Assembly: GCF_030161375.1 (NCBI RefSeq)
Contig: NZ_BSSQ01000015.1
Coordinates: 124,001 to 188,000 of the forward strand
Origin: Paenibacillus glycanilyticus
GTDB lineage: Bacteria > Bacillota > Bacilli > Paenibacillales > Paenibacillaceae
Length of the DNA stretch: 64,000 bases
Reading direction: 5' to 3'
Positions 25,321-34,086 of the stretch are shown here, in pieces. Each line of letters starts with the position of its first letter. Position 1 is the first letter of the stretch. The notes beneath the pieces are model-generated. The model was given only the letters and a program-made list of their open reading frames with translations, searched no databases and was not told the origin of the DNA. The position numbers were made by a program, and so were the translations under genes.

Positions 25321-26625
25321 TTATGCTCCGGCAACTTCAGCTGTCTTGCTGTTTTCAACGAGGAATTCGATCGTTTTGCGAAGCTCGATGTCTTCTTTCA
25401 AGCTGTCAAGTTGACCGTTTTTCTCGAAGATTTCGCGAAGCTCAGCCGCAGGACGGTTGTAAGCTTTGGACAGCGATTCGAGCTCTTCGCTCACGTCTTC
25501 TTCGGAAACTTGGATGTTTTCCGCTTTAGCAATGGCATTCAGAACCAGGTTGTTGCGAACGCGTTTCTCTGCGTCTTCAGTCATTTGTTCGCGCAGAACT
25601 TGTTCGGATTGACCGGAGAACTGGTAGTACAGGTCGATGTTCATGCCTTGCGAGCGAAGACGGTTCTCGAAATCACGAAGCATAAAGTCAACTTCTGTAG
25701 CGATCATTGGTTGTGGAACTTCTACTTCAGCAGCTTCAGCCGCTTTTTCGATTACGGCGTTTTGCAGATTGCGCTCTGCTTCGCCTTCTTTGTTTTCTTT
25801 CAGCTTGGAGACAAGATCCTGCTTGTACTCTTCAAGAGTATCGAATTCACTGATGTCTTTTGCGAACTCATCGTCAAGAGCAGGCAGGTTTTTGCGTTTG
25901 ATTTCATGCAGTTTCACTTTGAACACAGCTGGTTTGCCAGCCAGATTCTCAGCATGGTAGCTTTCAGGGAATGTTACTTCAACATCCTTGAAGTCGCCAG
26001 TTTGCATGCCAACTACTTGGTCTTCGAAGCCTGGGATAAACGAGTTGGAACCCAGTTCCAGGGAGTAGCTTTCAGCTTTGCCGCCGTCGAATGCTTCGCC
26101 GTCTACATAGCCGTCAAAGTCGATTACAGCGATGTCGCCGTTTTGAGCAGCGCCTTCTTCAAGAACAGTCAGCTCAGCATGGCGCTGTTGCAGACGCTCG
26201 AGTTCAGCGTTCACTTCTTCGTCGCTTACAGTTGCTTCAAAGGACGGGATTTCCAGACCTTTGTATTCGCCAAGCGTTACTTCCGGACGAACGATAACTT
26301 TAGCTTTGAACTTGAACGTTTGGCCTTTAGCGAATTGTTCAACGTCGATTTCCGGACGGTCAACCGGACGTTGCTCAGTTGCTTTGACTGCTTCTTCGTA
26401 AGCTTGCGGCAACAGGATGTCAATTGCATCCTGGTACAGGCTTTCTACGCCGAAACGCGATTCGAACATTGCACGCGGCACTTTACCTTTACGGAAGCCA
26501 GGTACGTTTACTTTTTGAACGACTTTCTTAAATGCCTGATCAAGTGCTGCAGCGACTTTCTCAGCATCAACCTCAACATCGATCGATACGAGGTTCTTGT
26601 CTATTTTTTCCCAAGTTGCTTTCAT
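25321..26625 (-). CDS. tig: Trigger factor, ribosome-associated chaperone and peptidyl-prolyl isomerase
   Basis: A 434-residue folding factor at the ribosome exit tunnel. The ribosome-docking signature GFRKGKVPRAMFESRFG, at about residues 43-59, is intact. The FKBP-like isomerase domain (about 160-245, from GDIAVIDFDGYVDGE) and the helical chaperone domain follow. Length is standard. GGAGGGGAAAGC precedes the ATG. It is followed by its own terminator. Confidence 0.97.
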   Translation of the reverse strand: MKATWEKIDKNLVSIDVEVDAEKVAAALDQAFKKVVQKVNVPGFRKGKVPRAMFESRFGVESLYQDAIDILLPQAYEEAVKATEQRPVDRPEIDVEQFAKGQTFKFKAKVIVRPEVTLGEYKGLEIPSFEATVSDEEVNAELERLQQRHAELTVLEEGAAQNGDIAVIDFDGYVDGEAFDGGKAESYSLELGSNSFIPGFEDQVVGMQTGDFKDVEVTFPESYHAENLAGKPAVFKVKLHEIKRKNLPALDDEFAKDISEFDTLEEYKQDLVSKLKENKEGEAERNLQNAVIEKAAEAAEVEVPQPMIATEVDFMLRDFENRLRSQGMNIDLYYQFSGQSEQVLREQMTEDAEKRVRNNLVLNAIAKAENIQVSEEDVSEELESLSKAYNRPAAELREIFEKNGQLDSLKEDIELRKTIEFLVENSKTAEVAGA

Positions 26626-26712
26626 TTTATGCTTTCCCCTCCAAAATACGCATCACGCCAATTAGTATTCGCTTCATAAACCACTCTATTATAATCAACC
26701 TTGGCCATCATT

Positions 26713-27600
26713 TCAAGGCTGATGATCATCTTCGGTAGATTGCTGCATCGCAGCTACCTGCCGAAGAGTTCGGCACGCCTGTTCATAACGGAATCTGAGA
26801 GGCTCCGTTATGCCGTATGCCTCACGGATATCATCGTCGTTTGCAGTGCCGTAAACCGTAAGCAGCAAGGTTAAATGCAGCGCGGCTGCATAACTGTCGA
26901 CGGTCTCGTCGTCCTCTCTCTGCATCCATAGGTAAGCAGAAGTACCATACAGAAATTGGAGACTTTCCTTCCATAGTTCCCTGGCAAAATGAGGCAAAGT
27001 CGGATCATCCGCTTCGGCAACGGCTTCCACTCGTTCCAGAATCCGGATTACCGGCGCGGGGAAATCATCGAGCGCAAGCGGCGTCGCTTCGATATCGAGC
27101 TCTACCTTCTCGCCCATCCGGTCAAGCATCAGCTGCCCGGATATTTCCCGCTTCCGCAGACATTGCAATGCTTTAAATTGAACGACTGGATGGATAGGCT
27201 TGCCGCTGGAAAGCCAGTCCAACATCACCTGATCCACTTCTGTAGATTGTATGTAGGCCGCACGTTCCAGCGCCAGAATCTGCTGGTCGATCATCGGATG
27301 ATGCTCCATGATATAAAGCACTTGCTTGATATAGGCTTCATCTTGCTCAGGGGGATTAAGAAGCTGCTCGCGAAAGCTCTCTTCGCTGTCTTCCTGCTTA
27401 TCGTCAATGCCGGTCATCATGCCGGACTCTTCCGTCCCTGGAAACGCCATTTCCAGCCAGGAGAGAAGACTTCCCCATTCCTCGTAATGCCGTTCATCTT
27501 CACCTCGGCATTGCAACAGGAACCTTAGCAAATTTTTGGCTTCGCCATATTGCTCGGATTCCAGCATGCGGGTGAGCTGAATTTGATAGTGATCCAGCAT
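26713..27600 (-). CDS. TPR-like helical protein, YsoA-like
   Basis: A 295-residue soluble protein that looks almost all helical (LTRMLESEQYGEAKNLLRFL at the start), compatible with tetratricopeptide-type repeats, with an acidic middle. In B. subtilis the TPR protein YsoA lies directly upstream of tig, so the position supports YsoA; function is unknown. The start is uncertain: the ATG at 27600 has no good ribosome site. The frame stays open upstream for 12 codons, to an ATA placed behind AAGGTGG. Confidence 0.65.
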   Translation of the reverse strand: MLDHYQIQLTRMLESEQYGEAKNLLRFLLQCRGEDERHYEEWGSLLSWLEMAFPGTEESGMMTGIDDKQEDSEESFREQLLNPPEQDEAYIKQVLYIMEHHPMIDQQILALERAAYIQSTEVDQVMLDWLSSGKPIHPVVQFKALQCLRKREISGQLMLDRMGEKVELDIEATPLALDDFPAPVIRILERVEAVAEADDPTLPHFARELWKESLQFLYGTSAYLWMQREDDETVDSYAAALHLTLLLTVYGTANDDDIREAYGITEPLRFRYEQACRTLRQVAAMQQSTEDDHQP

Positions 27601-27817
27601 CTTCGGAAATAAATATACGTTATCGGGTGTAGTTATGGTATCACCACCTTGTAGGTCCCAATCGTCTGCCTATTGCTTGCGTTCGATTATATCACGGAAC
27701 CTGCTAATATAAAAACTAACCTGTTTTTTAGTCTTGCTTTCTTCAGCTGGTCTATGCTATATTTACCAAGCGAATTTGATGTCCCTTCGCTTGCTACAAA
27801 CTTTTTGAAATTAACTC

Positions 27818-27847
27818 TTGCCAAGTCAAGAAGTTACATGCTATACT
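27818..27847 (+). promoter_or_regulatory. Promoter of tRNA-Arg
   Basis: -35 TTGCCA (27818-27823) and -10 TATACT (27842-27847), 18 bases apart, with a start a few bases before the tRNA. Confidence 0.6.
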
Positions 27848-27858
27848 CATTCTTACGT

Positions 27859-27935
27859 GTCCCAGTAGCTCAGCCGGATAGAGCACACGCCTTCTAAGCG
27901 TGCGGTCGGGGGTTCGAATCCCTCCTGGGACGCCA
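27859..27935 (+). tRNA. tRNA-Arg (anticodon UCU)
   Basis: 77 bases folding as a cloverleaf: acceptor arms GTCCCAG and CTGGGAC, D arm with AGCTCAGCCGGATAGAGC, anticodon stem CACGC/GCGTG with loop CTTCTAA (anticodon TCT, reads AGA and AGG), T arm GGGGGTTCGAATCCCTC, and encoded 3' GCCA. A single-gene unit with its own promoter and terminator. Confidence 0.97.
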
Positions 27936-27954
27936 TTTTCCCAACAACATTCAG

Positions 27955-27996
27955 ACCCGCAATCCCTTGTCAAACAAGGTGTTGCGGGTTTTTTTA
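27955..27996 (+). terminator. Terminator of tRNA-Arg
   Basis: ACCCGCAA and TTGCGGGT stem with an inner CCTTGT/ACAAGG pairing, followed by TTTTTTT on the plus strand. Confidence 0.88.
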
Positions 27997-28010
27997 TGAT
28001 CTGATTACCT

Positions 28011-28052
28011 ACAAATAAGACGGAGCCTATTGATAGGCTCCGTCTTATTTGT
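28011..28052. terminator. 19-bp perfect palindrome, terminator of the ATPase gene
   Basis: Perfect 19-bp arms around a 4-base loop (ACAAATAAGACGGAGCCTA and its complement), ending directly at the stop codon of the ATPase gene. On the minus strand it ends TTATTTGT. Confidence 0.75.
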
Positions 28053-28658
28053 TTATACCGTTGCTACAGCTCTGTCTTCGACAAATTGCTGAAGCTTCTC
28101 GACTTTCTCCGCCGTCATCTCGCCGCTGTTATCGAACACGAGGATTGACGATTGAGGAATATCCCAATTGATCTCGGGAACGAACGCCACGCGTTTCTCG
28201 AAATGCGACCAGTTGTCGAGCTTCCATTGATCGCGCTCGGTTTGGCGTCCGATAATGCGGTTTTTCTGCAGCTCGATATTTTCAAGGGTTACGACAACGA
28301 CCTTAACGTCCACTTGCGCTTTCGTCAGACCGGCAGCCGCAACAACTTCTTCGATCCATGCTTTATTTTTCAACTCTGCCGTAAAAGGAGAGATCATAAA
28401 TACGTTCTGACCAGCTGCCAGATTCTCGATGCAAATATCTTTGGTTGTGTCATATTCCAAGTCGCGAAGATTCTGCTTGTAGAAATCCGAATCCCGATCA
28501 TTCTTATCGAATCCGCTGCGTTCCAGCATCGCCTCTACAAATCGGCCCCCCACCGTATCCCGGTCCAAAAATGCAGCGGGAATCCGTTCCGAAAGCTTCC
28601 TTGCCACGGTTGTTTTGCCGGTACCGGCAACTCCTACGAAAAACACTAACTTTTGCAA
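28053..28658 (-). CDS. P-loop ATPase / kinase-like protein
   Basis: A 201-residue soluble protein with Walker A GVAGTGKTT at residues 9-17, followed by AFLDRDTVGG, a layout shared with small-molecule and nucleoside kinases of the AAA_33/zeta-toxin type. Asp and Arg in FLDRD and the C-terminal IIGRQTERDQWK would fit a lid arginine. The substrate is unknown. It is a single-gene unit closed by the palindrome at 28011-28052. No antitoxin-like partner is adjacent, so a toxin role is not supported. Confidence 0.75.
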   Translation of the reverse strand: MQKLVFFVGVAGTGKTTVARKLSERIPAAFLDRDTVGGRFVEAMLERSGFDKNDRDSDFYKQNLRDLEYDTTKDICIENLAAGQNVFMISPFTAELKNKAWIEEVVAAAGLTKAQVDVKVVVVTLENIELQKNRIIGRQTERDQWKLDNWSHFEKRVAFVPEINWDIPQSSILVFDNSGEMTAEKVEKLQQFVEDRAVATV

Positions 28659-28770
28659 TGCCTGATGCCTCCACTAAATTACTCGTTTTATCCCCCTATT
28701 GTAACACTCCTAACCCAATAAAGGTATCACAAAGGCTACAATTTCAGCGAGATTTCGACATCATACTCAC

Positions 28771-28812
28771 AAAAAAAAGGATAATGTCCCGAGGTAGCGG
28801 TCCATTACCCTT
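28771..28812 (-). terminator. Terminator of the 113-aa protein gene
   Basis: AAGGGTAATG and CATTATCCTT stem with a GC-rich inner loop, followed by TTTTTT on the minus strand. Confidence 0.8.
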
Positions 28813-28824
28813 TCTTATTCATAA

Positions 28825-29166
28825 TTATATACGGCCTGGATCGAGGATGCCCATCGACTCCACGTGTTTGCGGGTAGATTCCGTGCCATGCTCATGAATA
28901 AACAGATAGATATCATGCAATATGGCATCATATCCCGCATTCATCCGATTATCGCTGCTTTCCGACTGCAAAGTTCCCACCGTATAGTTGTAGTGGCCCG
29001 TTATCGCATTGTCCATGCTGGACAATTCCTCGAACATAACCTGGAGCTGGTTATACTCCTCGTAATCGGCCATAATCTCAAGCTCGTACGAAGCAGCTCC
29101 CTGATCCCGCAATATTTGTCCTGCCTGAACCGAAACATAGTATTTTTTACGCTCATCGCCCGACAT
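28825..29166 (-). CDS. Small soluble protein of unknown function
   Basis: 113 residues, no signal peptide or membrane segment, family not recognised. It begins MSGDERKKYYVSVQAGQILR, has a short beta-rich start and then helices (YNQLQVMFEELSSMDNAI). Divergent from asnB, with 132 bases between, and closed by its own terminator. The ATG at 29166 is preceded by GAGCTGAG, a moderate ribosome site. Coding is supported by this and by the terminator; function cannot be assigned. Confidence 0.6.
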   Translation of the reverse strand: MSGDERKKYYVSVQAGQILRDQGAASYELEIMADYEEYNQLQVMFEELSSMDNAITGHYNYTVGTLQSESSDNRMNAGYDAILHDIYLFIHEHGTESTRKHVESMGILDPGRI

Positions 29167-29298
29167 CTGCTAATACTCAGCTCCTTTATGCAAACCTGCT
29201 CGCTTAGCATCCCCCGGCGGACAGACATTTTATCCCTTTTTTCAGCATATAACGGATATTATCGCTACTGGAGTCCAGCAGAAGAGAGGAATGAGAAT

Positions 29299-31143
29299 AT
29301 GTGTGGAATAACCGGCTGGATCGATTGGACCCGGGATCTAACCCAGGACAGCAGCAGCCTGATCAAAATGACGGAGACTTTGGCGCTGCGCGGGCCTGAT
29401 GCGTCGGGTACTTGGATTTCGCCCAGTTGTGCGCTTGGCCATCGCAGGCTTAGCGTAATTGATCCCGAGAATGGCGCTCAGCCGATGATTCGGCGCTCGG
29501 GCGATGACACATATGTCGTTGTGTACAACGGCGAGCTTTATAACGCGCTAGAGCTGAGGAAAGAGCTGGAGGACCGCGGCAGAACCTTTACGACGCATTG
29601 CGATACGGAAGTGCTGCTGGTGTCTTACATGGAATGGGGCAAAGCTTGCGTCGAAAGGTTCAACGGAATTTTCGCCTTTGCGATTTGGGATGTAACGGAG
29701 CAGGAAATGTTCCTTGCCCGCGACCGATTGGGCGTAAAACCACTGTTCATCAGCTTTGCGGATGGACTTTTTATTTTCGGTTCAGAGCCAAAAGCGATTC
29801 TTGCCCATCCGGCCGTCAAAGCGGAAGTCGGCGCGGAAGGTCTCGCCGAAATTTTCATTATGGGCCCAGCCCGCACGCCGGGCCAAGGCGTCTATAAAGA
29901 TATTACCGAACTGCTGCCCGGACAATGCATGACGGTTAACCGCTCCGGCGTCCGCAAAACGAAATATTGGAGTCTTGAGACCATTCCTCACGAAGAGGAT
30001 GTAGAAGCAACGGCAGAACATGTCCGCGAGCTTCTGAAAGATACAACGGAACGCCAGCTTGTATCCGACGTGCCGGTCGGCACCCTGCTCTCCGGGGGGC
30101 TCGACTCCAGCGCGTTAACTACGCTGGCCGTGCGTTATTACGAACAAACCGGCCAAGGCAATGTGCATACGTATTCCGTTGACTATGCGGATAACGACAA
30201 GCATTTCCAGGCGCATGCCTTCCAGCCAAACAGCGATGCGCCTTGGATCGAGCGGATGGTTTCCCATCTGGACACCATTCACCATCCGATTCAATTCGAT
30301 ACTCCGGAGCTCGTCGGCGCATTAAGAGACGCAACGCTCGCAAGAGATTTGCCGGGCATGGCTGACGTCGACGCATCCCTTCTGCTGTTCTGCCGCGAGA
30401 TTAAAAAAGGCGCCACGGTTGCCATTTCCGGCGAAGCGGCGGACGAGATTTTCGGCGGTTACCCTTGGTTCCACCGCGAAGAAGCGCTAAGCGCAAATAC
30501 GTTCCCTTGGTCTCTCGCTTCCTCTATGCGCGCGGAACTGCTTGCTCCGGATGTTGCGGCTTGGATCAAGCCAATTGACTATATTAATGACCGTTACGCG
30601 CAAGCCATTGCGGAAGTGCCGCATCTGGACGGGGAATCCGAGACGGTACGCAAAATGCGCAAAATGTCCTATTTGAACATTACGCGTTTCATGCCGACCC
30701 TGCTTGACCGGAAAGACCGGATGAGCATGGCCGCAGGCCTAGAGGTACGCGTTCCGTTCTGCGATCACCGGCTTGTGCAATACGTCTGGAATATCCCGTG
30801 GGAGATCAAGACGGCCGGCGACCGCGAGAAGGGCATTCTAAGGCGGGCCCTGCGCGGCGTGCTTCCTGACGATGTGCTGACCCGCAAAAAAAGCCCGTAT
30901 CCAAAAACGCATAACCCGAATTATCTTGCGGCCGTCAAAGGTCTGATGCTTGATATATTAAACGATCCTTCCTCTCCTGTATTGCCGCTCATTAACGTGA
31001 ACAAGATCAGGGAGCTGGCTGAATCGGACTCGGCCAAATCGAATATACCTTGGTTTGGTCAGCTGATGTCGGGGCCGCAGTTGTTTGCTTATTTGTATCA
31101 GGTGAATACTTGGCTTAAGGAGTATGGGGTAAGTATTAAGTGA
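29299..31143 (+). CDS. asnB: Asparagine synthase (glutamine-hydrolysing)
   Basis: A 614-residue ATP- and glutamine-dependent enzyme converting aspartate to asparagine. The start at 29299 gives MCGITGW, putting the nucleophilic cysteine at position 2, as required for class II glutaminases; AGAGGA precedes it. The PP-loop SGGLDSS is near 266-272. Of the three B. subtilis paralogues, AsnO has this length. AsnO is sporulation-linked, and upstream GACATTTT and CATATAAC, 14 bases apart, loosely resemble a sigma-E promoter; that is a guess. Single-gene unit, with a 215-base gap downstream in which no gene is seen. Confidence 0.92.
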   Translation: MCGITGWIDWTRDLTQDSSSLIKMTETLALRGPDASGTWISPSCALGHRRLSVIDPENGAQPMIRRSGDDTYVVVYNGELYNALELRKELEDRGRTFTTHCDTEVLLVSYMEWGKACVERFNGIFAFAIWDVTEQEMFLARDRLGVKPLFISFADGLFIFGSEPKAILAHPAVKAEVGAEGLAEIFIMGPARTPGQGVYKDITELLPGQCMTVNRSGVRKTKYWSLETIPHEEDVEATAEHVRELLKDTTERQLVSDVPVGTLLSGGLDSSALTTLAVRYYEQTGQGNVHTYSVDYADNDKHFQAHAFQPNSDAPWIERMVSHLDTIHHPIQFDTPELVGALRDATLARDLPGMADVDASLLLFCREIKKGATVAISGEAADEIFGGYPWFHREEALSANTFPWSLASSMRAELLAPDVAAWIKPIDYINDRYAQAIAEVPHLDGESETVRKMRKMSYLNITRFMPTLLDRKDRMSMAAGLEVRVPFCDHRLVQYVWNIPWEIKTAGDREKGILRRALRGVLPDDVLTRKKSPYPKTHNPNYLAAVKGLMLDILNDPSSPVLPLINVNKIRELAESDSAKSNIPWFGQLMSGPQLFAYLYQVNTWLKEYGVSIK

Positions 31144-31315
31144 GAAGTGAGATAAAAGATAATCACTGCGCATTCGAATGTTCTTCCGATCGCCATTGCT
31201 CGTGGATTCCTCTGAATTAATTTTTAAAGGTAGGAATCCCCTCACAAAAGCGAACACTATCGTTTCTCCAGAATCATTCGAACTGCTCCGCTCACCAAAC
31301 CTTAAAGAGGGAAGA

Positions 31316-31352
31316 AAAACGTCACCGGTGTGTCATCCGGTGACGTTTTTTT
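31316..31352. terminator. Terminator between asnB and rdgB
   Basis: AACGTCACCGG and CCGGTGACGTT stem with A and T runs on both flanks, so it can serve both convergent genes. Confidence 0.88.
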
Positions 31353-31356
31353 GAGA

Positions 31357-31989
31357 CTAGTTCGTTTTAAGTTCATCGATCAGCTTGGCTAGAGCGTTGC
31401 CGCGATGGCTAATCGCTTGTTTTTCTTCCTTGGACAACTCCGCCATGGAACGGCCGAGCTGAGGGAGCCAGAAGAGCGGATCGTAGCCGAAGCCGCCCTC
31501 GCCGCGCGGACGCTCGGCGATGAAGCCGTCGACCGTGCCTTCCGTCTCGACAAACTGGCCGGTTGCCGGGTCGTAGAGCGCGAGCACGCAGACGAATTGA
31601 GCGGGGCTTAGCAGCCGGGTTCCGTCCGGCAACGGATCTGCCGCGTCCGGTACGTTAAGGCGTCCCAGTTCTGCAAGCAGCTTGGCGTTGTTGGAAGCAT
31701 CCGTAGCGCCTTCTCCGGAATAACGCGCGGAGTAGACGCCTGGAGCACCATCAAGTGCGGCTACGCGTAGGCCCGAGTCATCCGCAAGCACTGGAACCTG
31801 GAACGCATCGCCTGCCGCTTTCGCTTTAATTCGGGCATTAGCCGAGAAGGTATCCCCGTCTTCCACGATGTCCGGGAAATCCGGATATTCGTTCAAGCTG
31901 ACGACCGTCCGGCCTAGCTTGGCGAAGGCATGGGCAAATTCTTTTACCTTGCCTTCGTTTTTCGTTGCAATCAATATGGGCTGTGACAC
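31357..31989 (-). CDS. rdgB: dITP/XTP pyrophosphatase, RdgB/HAM1 family
   Basis: A 210-residue enzyme that removes non-canonical purine triphosphates (dITP, XTP) from the nucleotide pool. Family features: ILIATKNEGKVKEF at the N-terminus, VLADDSGLRVAALDGAPGVY, and GFGYDPLFWLP. Length is typical. It starts 5 bases after the rph stop. B. subtilis has the same gerM-rph-rdgB order. Confidence 0.95.
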   Translation of the reverse strand: MSQPILIATKNEGKVKEFAHAFAKLGRTVVSLNEYPDFPDIVEDGDTFSANARIKAKAAGDAFQVPVLADDSGLRVAALDGAPGVYSARYSGEGATDASNNAKLLAELGRLNVPDAADPLPDGTRLLSPAQFVCVLALYDPATGQFVETEGTVDGFIAERPRGEGGFGYDPLFWLPQLGRSMAELSKEEKQAISHRGNALAKLIDELKTN

Positions 31990-31994
31990 GAATG

Positions 31995-32732
31995 TTATCC
32001 TCCGATCCGGTCAGCGATCTCTCCAAGTGCCGCGCGCTGCTTCTCGATTAATTCCTCGATTCCGCCTTCTGCCAGCTCCAGCAGCTTATTAAGTTCCGCG
32101 CGGGAGAATGGCTCATCTTCACCGGTACCTTGCAGTTCGACGAATTTGCCTTGGCCGGTCATGACCACGTTCATGTCGACTTTCGCTTTGGAATCCTCTT
32201 CGTAATTCAAATCAAGCAGTTCGCGTTCCTGAATAACCCCAACGCTCACCGAAGCAAGAAAATCGGTAATTGGATATTTGGCGAAGGTGGTAGTTTTGGA
32301 CAGCTTGTTCACCGCGAGGCATAGCGCTACGAAAGCACCGGTAATGGACGTTGTGCGCGTCCCCCCATCCGCCTGAATGACATCGCAATCAAGCGTAATC
32401 GTACGCTCGCCTAGCGCTTGCAGGTCTACGACGGAACGCAACGCGCGTCCGATCAAACGTTGAATTTCCATCGTCCGGCCCGTCAGCTTTCCTTTGGCCG
32501 CTTCCCGTTGGTTACGGGAATGCGTGGCACGAGGCAGCATCGAATATTCTGCTGTAATCCAGCCTTTGCCTTGTCCTTTCATAAATGGAGGCACGCGTTC
32601 TTCTACGCTAGCCGTGCAAATGACCTTTGTCTCGCCGACTTCGATAAGTACGGAACCTTCCGCATATTTATTAACGCCTGGCGTTATCGTAACCGGCCGA
32701 AGCTGGCTTTGTTGCCGACCGTCTGTTCTCAT
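31995..32732 (-). CDS. rph: Ribonuclease PH
   Basis: A 245-residue phosphorolytic 3' exoribonuclease for tRNA maturation. It has MRTDGRQQSQLRPVTI at the start, the phosphate-binding arginines in QRLIGRALRSVVD, and the catalytic DCDVIQADGGTRTTSITG (in two halves DCDVIQADGG and TRTTSITG). AGGAGG lies 9 bases before the ATG. Followed by rdgB. Confidence 0.96.
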   Translation of the reverse strand: MRTDGRQQSQLRPVTITPGVNKYAEGSVLIEVGETKVICTASVEERVPPFMKGQGKGWITAEYSMLPRATHSRNQREAAKGKLTGRTMEIQRLIGRALRSVVDLQALGERTITLDCDVIQADGGTRTTSITGAFVALCLAVNKLSKTTTFAKYPITDFLASVSVGVIQERELLDLNYEEDSKAKVDMNVVMTGQGKFVELQGTGEDEPFSRAELNKLLELAEGGIEELIEKQRAALGEIADRIGG

Positions 32733-32834
32733 TCTGTTTGTTCCTCCTGGATCCTTCTCATTTTGCTGTTATGTACTGGCATCGCAATCTTTCCTATTTT
32801 ACCAAAGCGACCTGCGAAAAGCATCTTTTCACGC

Positions 32835-32883
32835 AAAAAAGCAGTCCCGCAAGGTCACTGGAACCTTTTGGGACTGCTTTTTT
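32835..32883 (-). terminator. Terminator of gerM
   Basis: AAAAAAGCAGTCCC and GGGACTGCTTTTTT form a strong 14-bp stem with an additional inner AAGGTTCC pairing, T run on the minus strand. It separates gerM from rph although the gene order is conserved. Confidence 0.88.
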
Positions 32884-32898
32884 ACCTATTATTTCAAA

Positions 32899-33954
32899 TT
32901 AGCTCTTAATGGCATTGACATGGTGAGGACGGGATACCGGCTTGCTGTAATCCACATTGTTCTCATCCGTTACGTTTTGTCCGTTAAGCGTAATTTGGAC
33001 TTGAGCGGCGCCTGTGTTCTCCGTAATCGAGAGGACGATGGCCTCGAGCATTTCAGCCGGAGCCGGCAGCCCTTCTTCAAACGCCTGATCTTTCAGGTCA
33101 ACGGTTACGGTATCTTCTTTTTGATTAATGCTCGTAACTTCCACGTCGTTTGTGAGAACCGCCGTCAGGTCTTTGGCCTTAAGCGGACCGTCAATCAACT
33201 GCTCCATGGCCGCTTTGGCGGACGATTCGTCCGTGCGGTTAATCAAGCGGGTAACCGGTACATAATATTGCTCATCGTTTGACGTTGTGGACGAGAAGTA
33301 CAAGGTTACCGGCGTCGAGTTCAAATAATTGACTCCGTCGGCTGCTTCCAGGTTGATCCCTACCGCGCGAGTAAGCGGCTCGTCAAGCGGGAATCCATCC
33401 TGCGGCATCTCCGGCAGCTTGGCGCCGTCGTACCACACCTCTACTCCTTTTGCGCCCAAAGCAGTCAGCGTCCAAGTAATGGCCTCAACGATTGTACGCT
33501 CGTCCGTTGCCGGGTAATCCGTAAAAGTTCCGCCAAATTCAACGGTTGCGATTTGCGACTTCGGATCAAGCTGAAGCGACTTCACTTCTGTGCCTTTCGG
33601 AAGTACGGCACGGAAGTCTTCAGGCAGCTGGTTAGCTAAGCTACCGCCGTCAACCATAAGCTCAAGCGCTTTTTTGCCGGCTACTGCAATGTCGTTCTGG
33701 TCAAGCGCCGTATTCAAGGATACGGGGGCAAGATAACCGTTGCGGTCCTCAAGGTACACCGTCAGATTGGAGTCATCCGCTTGTCCGGGCAGAACAGCCT
33801 GTCCGGTATTGGTTCCGTCTACGGATTCCGATTGCTGCGGCGGGTCAATCTCTCCTTTTGTACCCTGCGAGATCAAGCCGCATCCTGTTGCTAGAATGGG
33901 AAATACTAGCACACCGCAAATTGCTGCACGGCGAATCCATCTTGTTTGAGTCAT
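32899..33954 (-). CDS. gerM: GerM-like spore germination/sporulation lipoprotein
   Basis: A 351-residue exported lipoprotein. The signal peptide ends in the lipobox LATGC (Cys25). Two GerMN domains follow, at about 65-205 (LTVYLEDRNGYLAP ... TLTALGAKGVEVWYDG) and 215-340 (VTLYFSSTTSNDEQYYVP ... AIVLSITENTG). In B. subtilis GerM acts in engulfment complex assembly between mother cell and forespore. It lies upstream of rph as in B. subtilis. Confidence 0.93.
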   Translation of the reverse strand: MTQTRWIRRAAICGVLVFPILATGCGLISQGTKGEIDPPQQSESVDGTNTGQAVLPGQADDSNLTVYLEDRNGYLAPVSLNTALDQNDIAVAGKKALELMVDGGSLANQLPEDFRAVLPKGTEVKSLQLDPKSQIATVEFGGTFTDYPATDERTIVEAITWTLTALGAKGVEVWYDGAKLPEMPQDGFPLDEPLTRAVGINLEAADGVNYLNSTPVTLYFSSTTSNDEQYYVPVTRLINRTDESSAKAAMEQLIDGPLKAKDLTAVLTNDVEVTSINQKEDTVTVDLKDQAFEEGLPAPAEMLEAIVLSITENTGAAQVQITLNGQNVTDENNVDYSKPVSRPHHVNAIKS

Positions 33955-34086
33955 TGATTTTTCCTCCCAAATAAGTTATTGCCTGTTCGGCGGCTTTGTA
34001 CATTTGTTGATTTGTAGTACTATGTATACGAGCCCTTCCCTTTTTTAGACCAGTTTTGTCCACAAAATCTGAGGGGGTAATCAAAT

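Noticed and set aside
25225..26679. 484-codon plus-strand open frame opposite tig
   Set aside because: A shadow of the trigger factor gene; no ribosome site, low-complexity F/V-rich product.
27859..27935. tRNA-Arg as a prophage or island attachment site
   Set aside because: No integrase and no second copy of the tRNA 3' end within the window.
28053..28658. Zeta-toxin module
   Set aside because: Only the P-loop resemblance; no epsilon-like antitoxin gene adjoins.
31144..31315. Small gene in the gap after asnB
   Set aside because: No frame with a ribosome site and recognisable product; only the terminator at 31316-31352 is clear.
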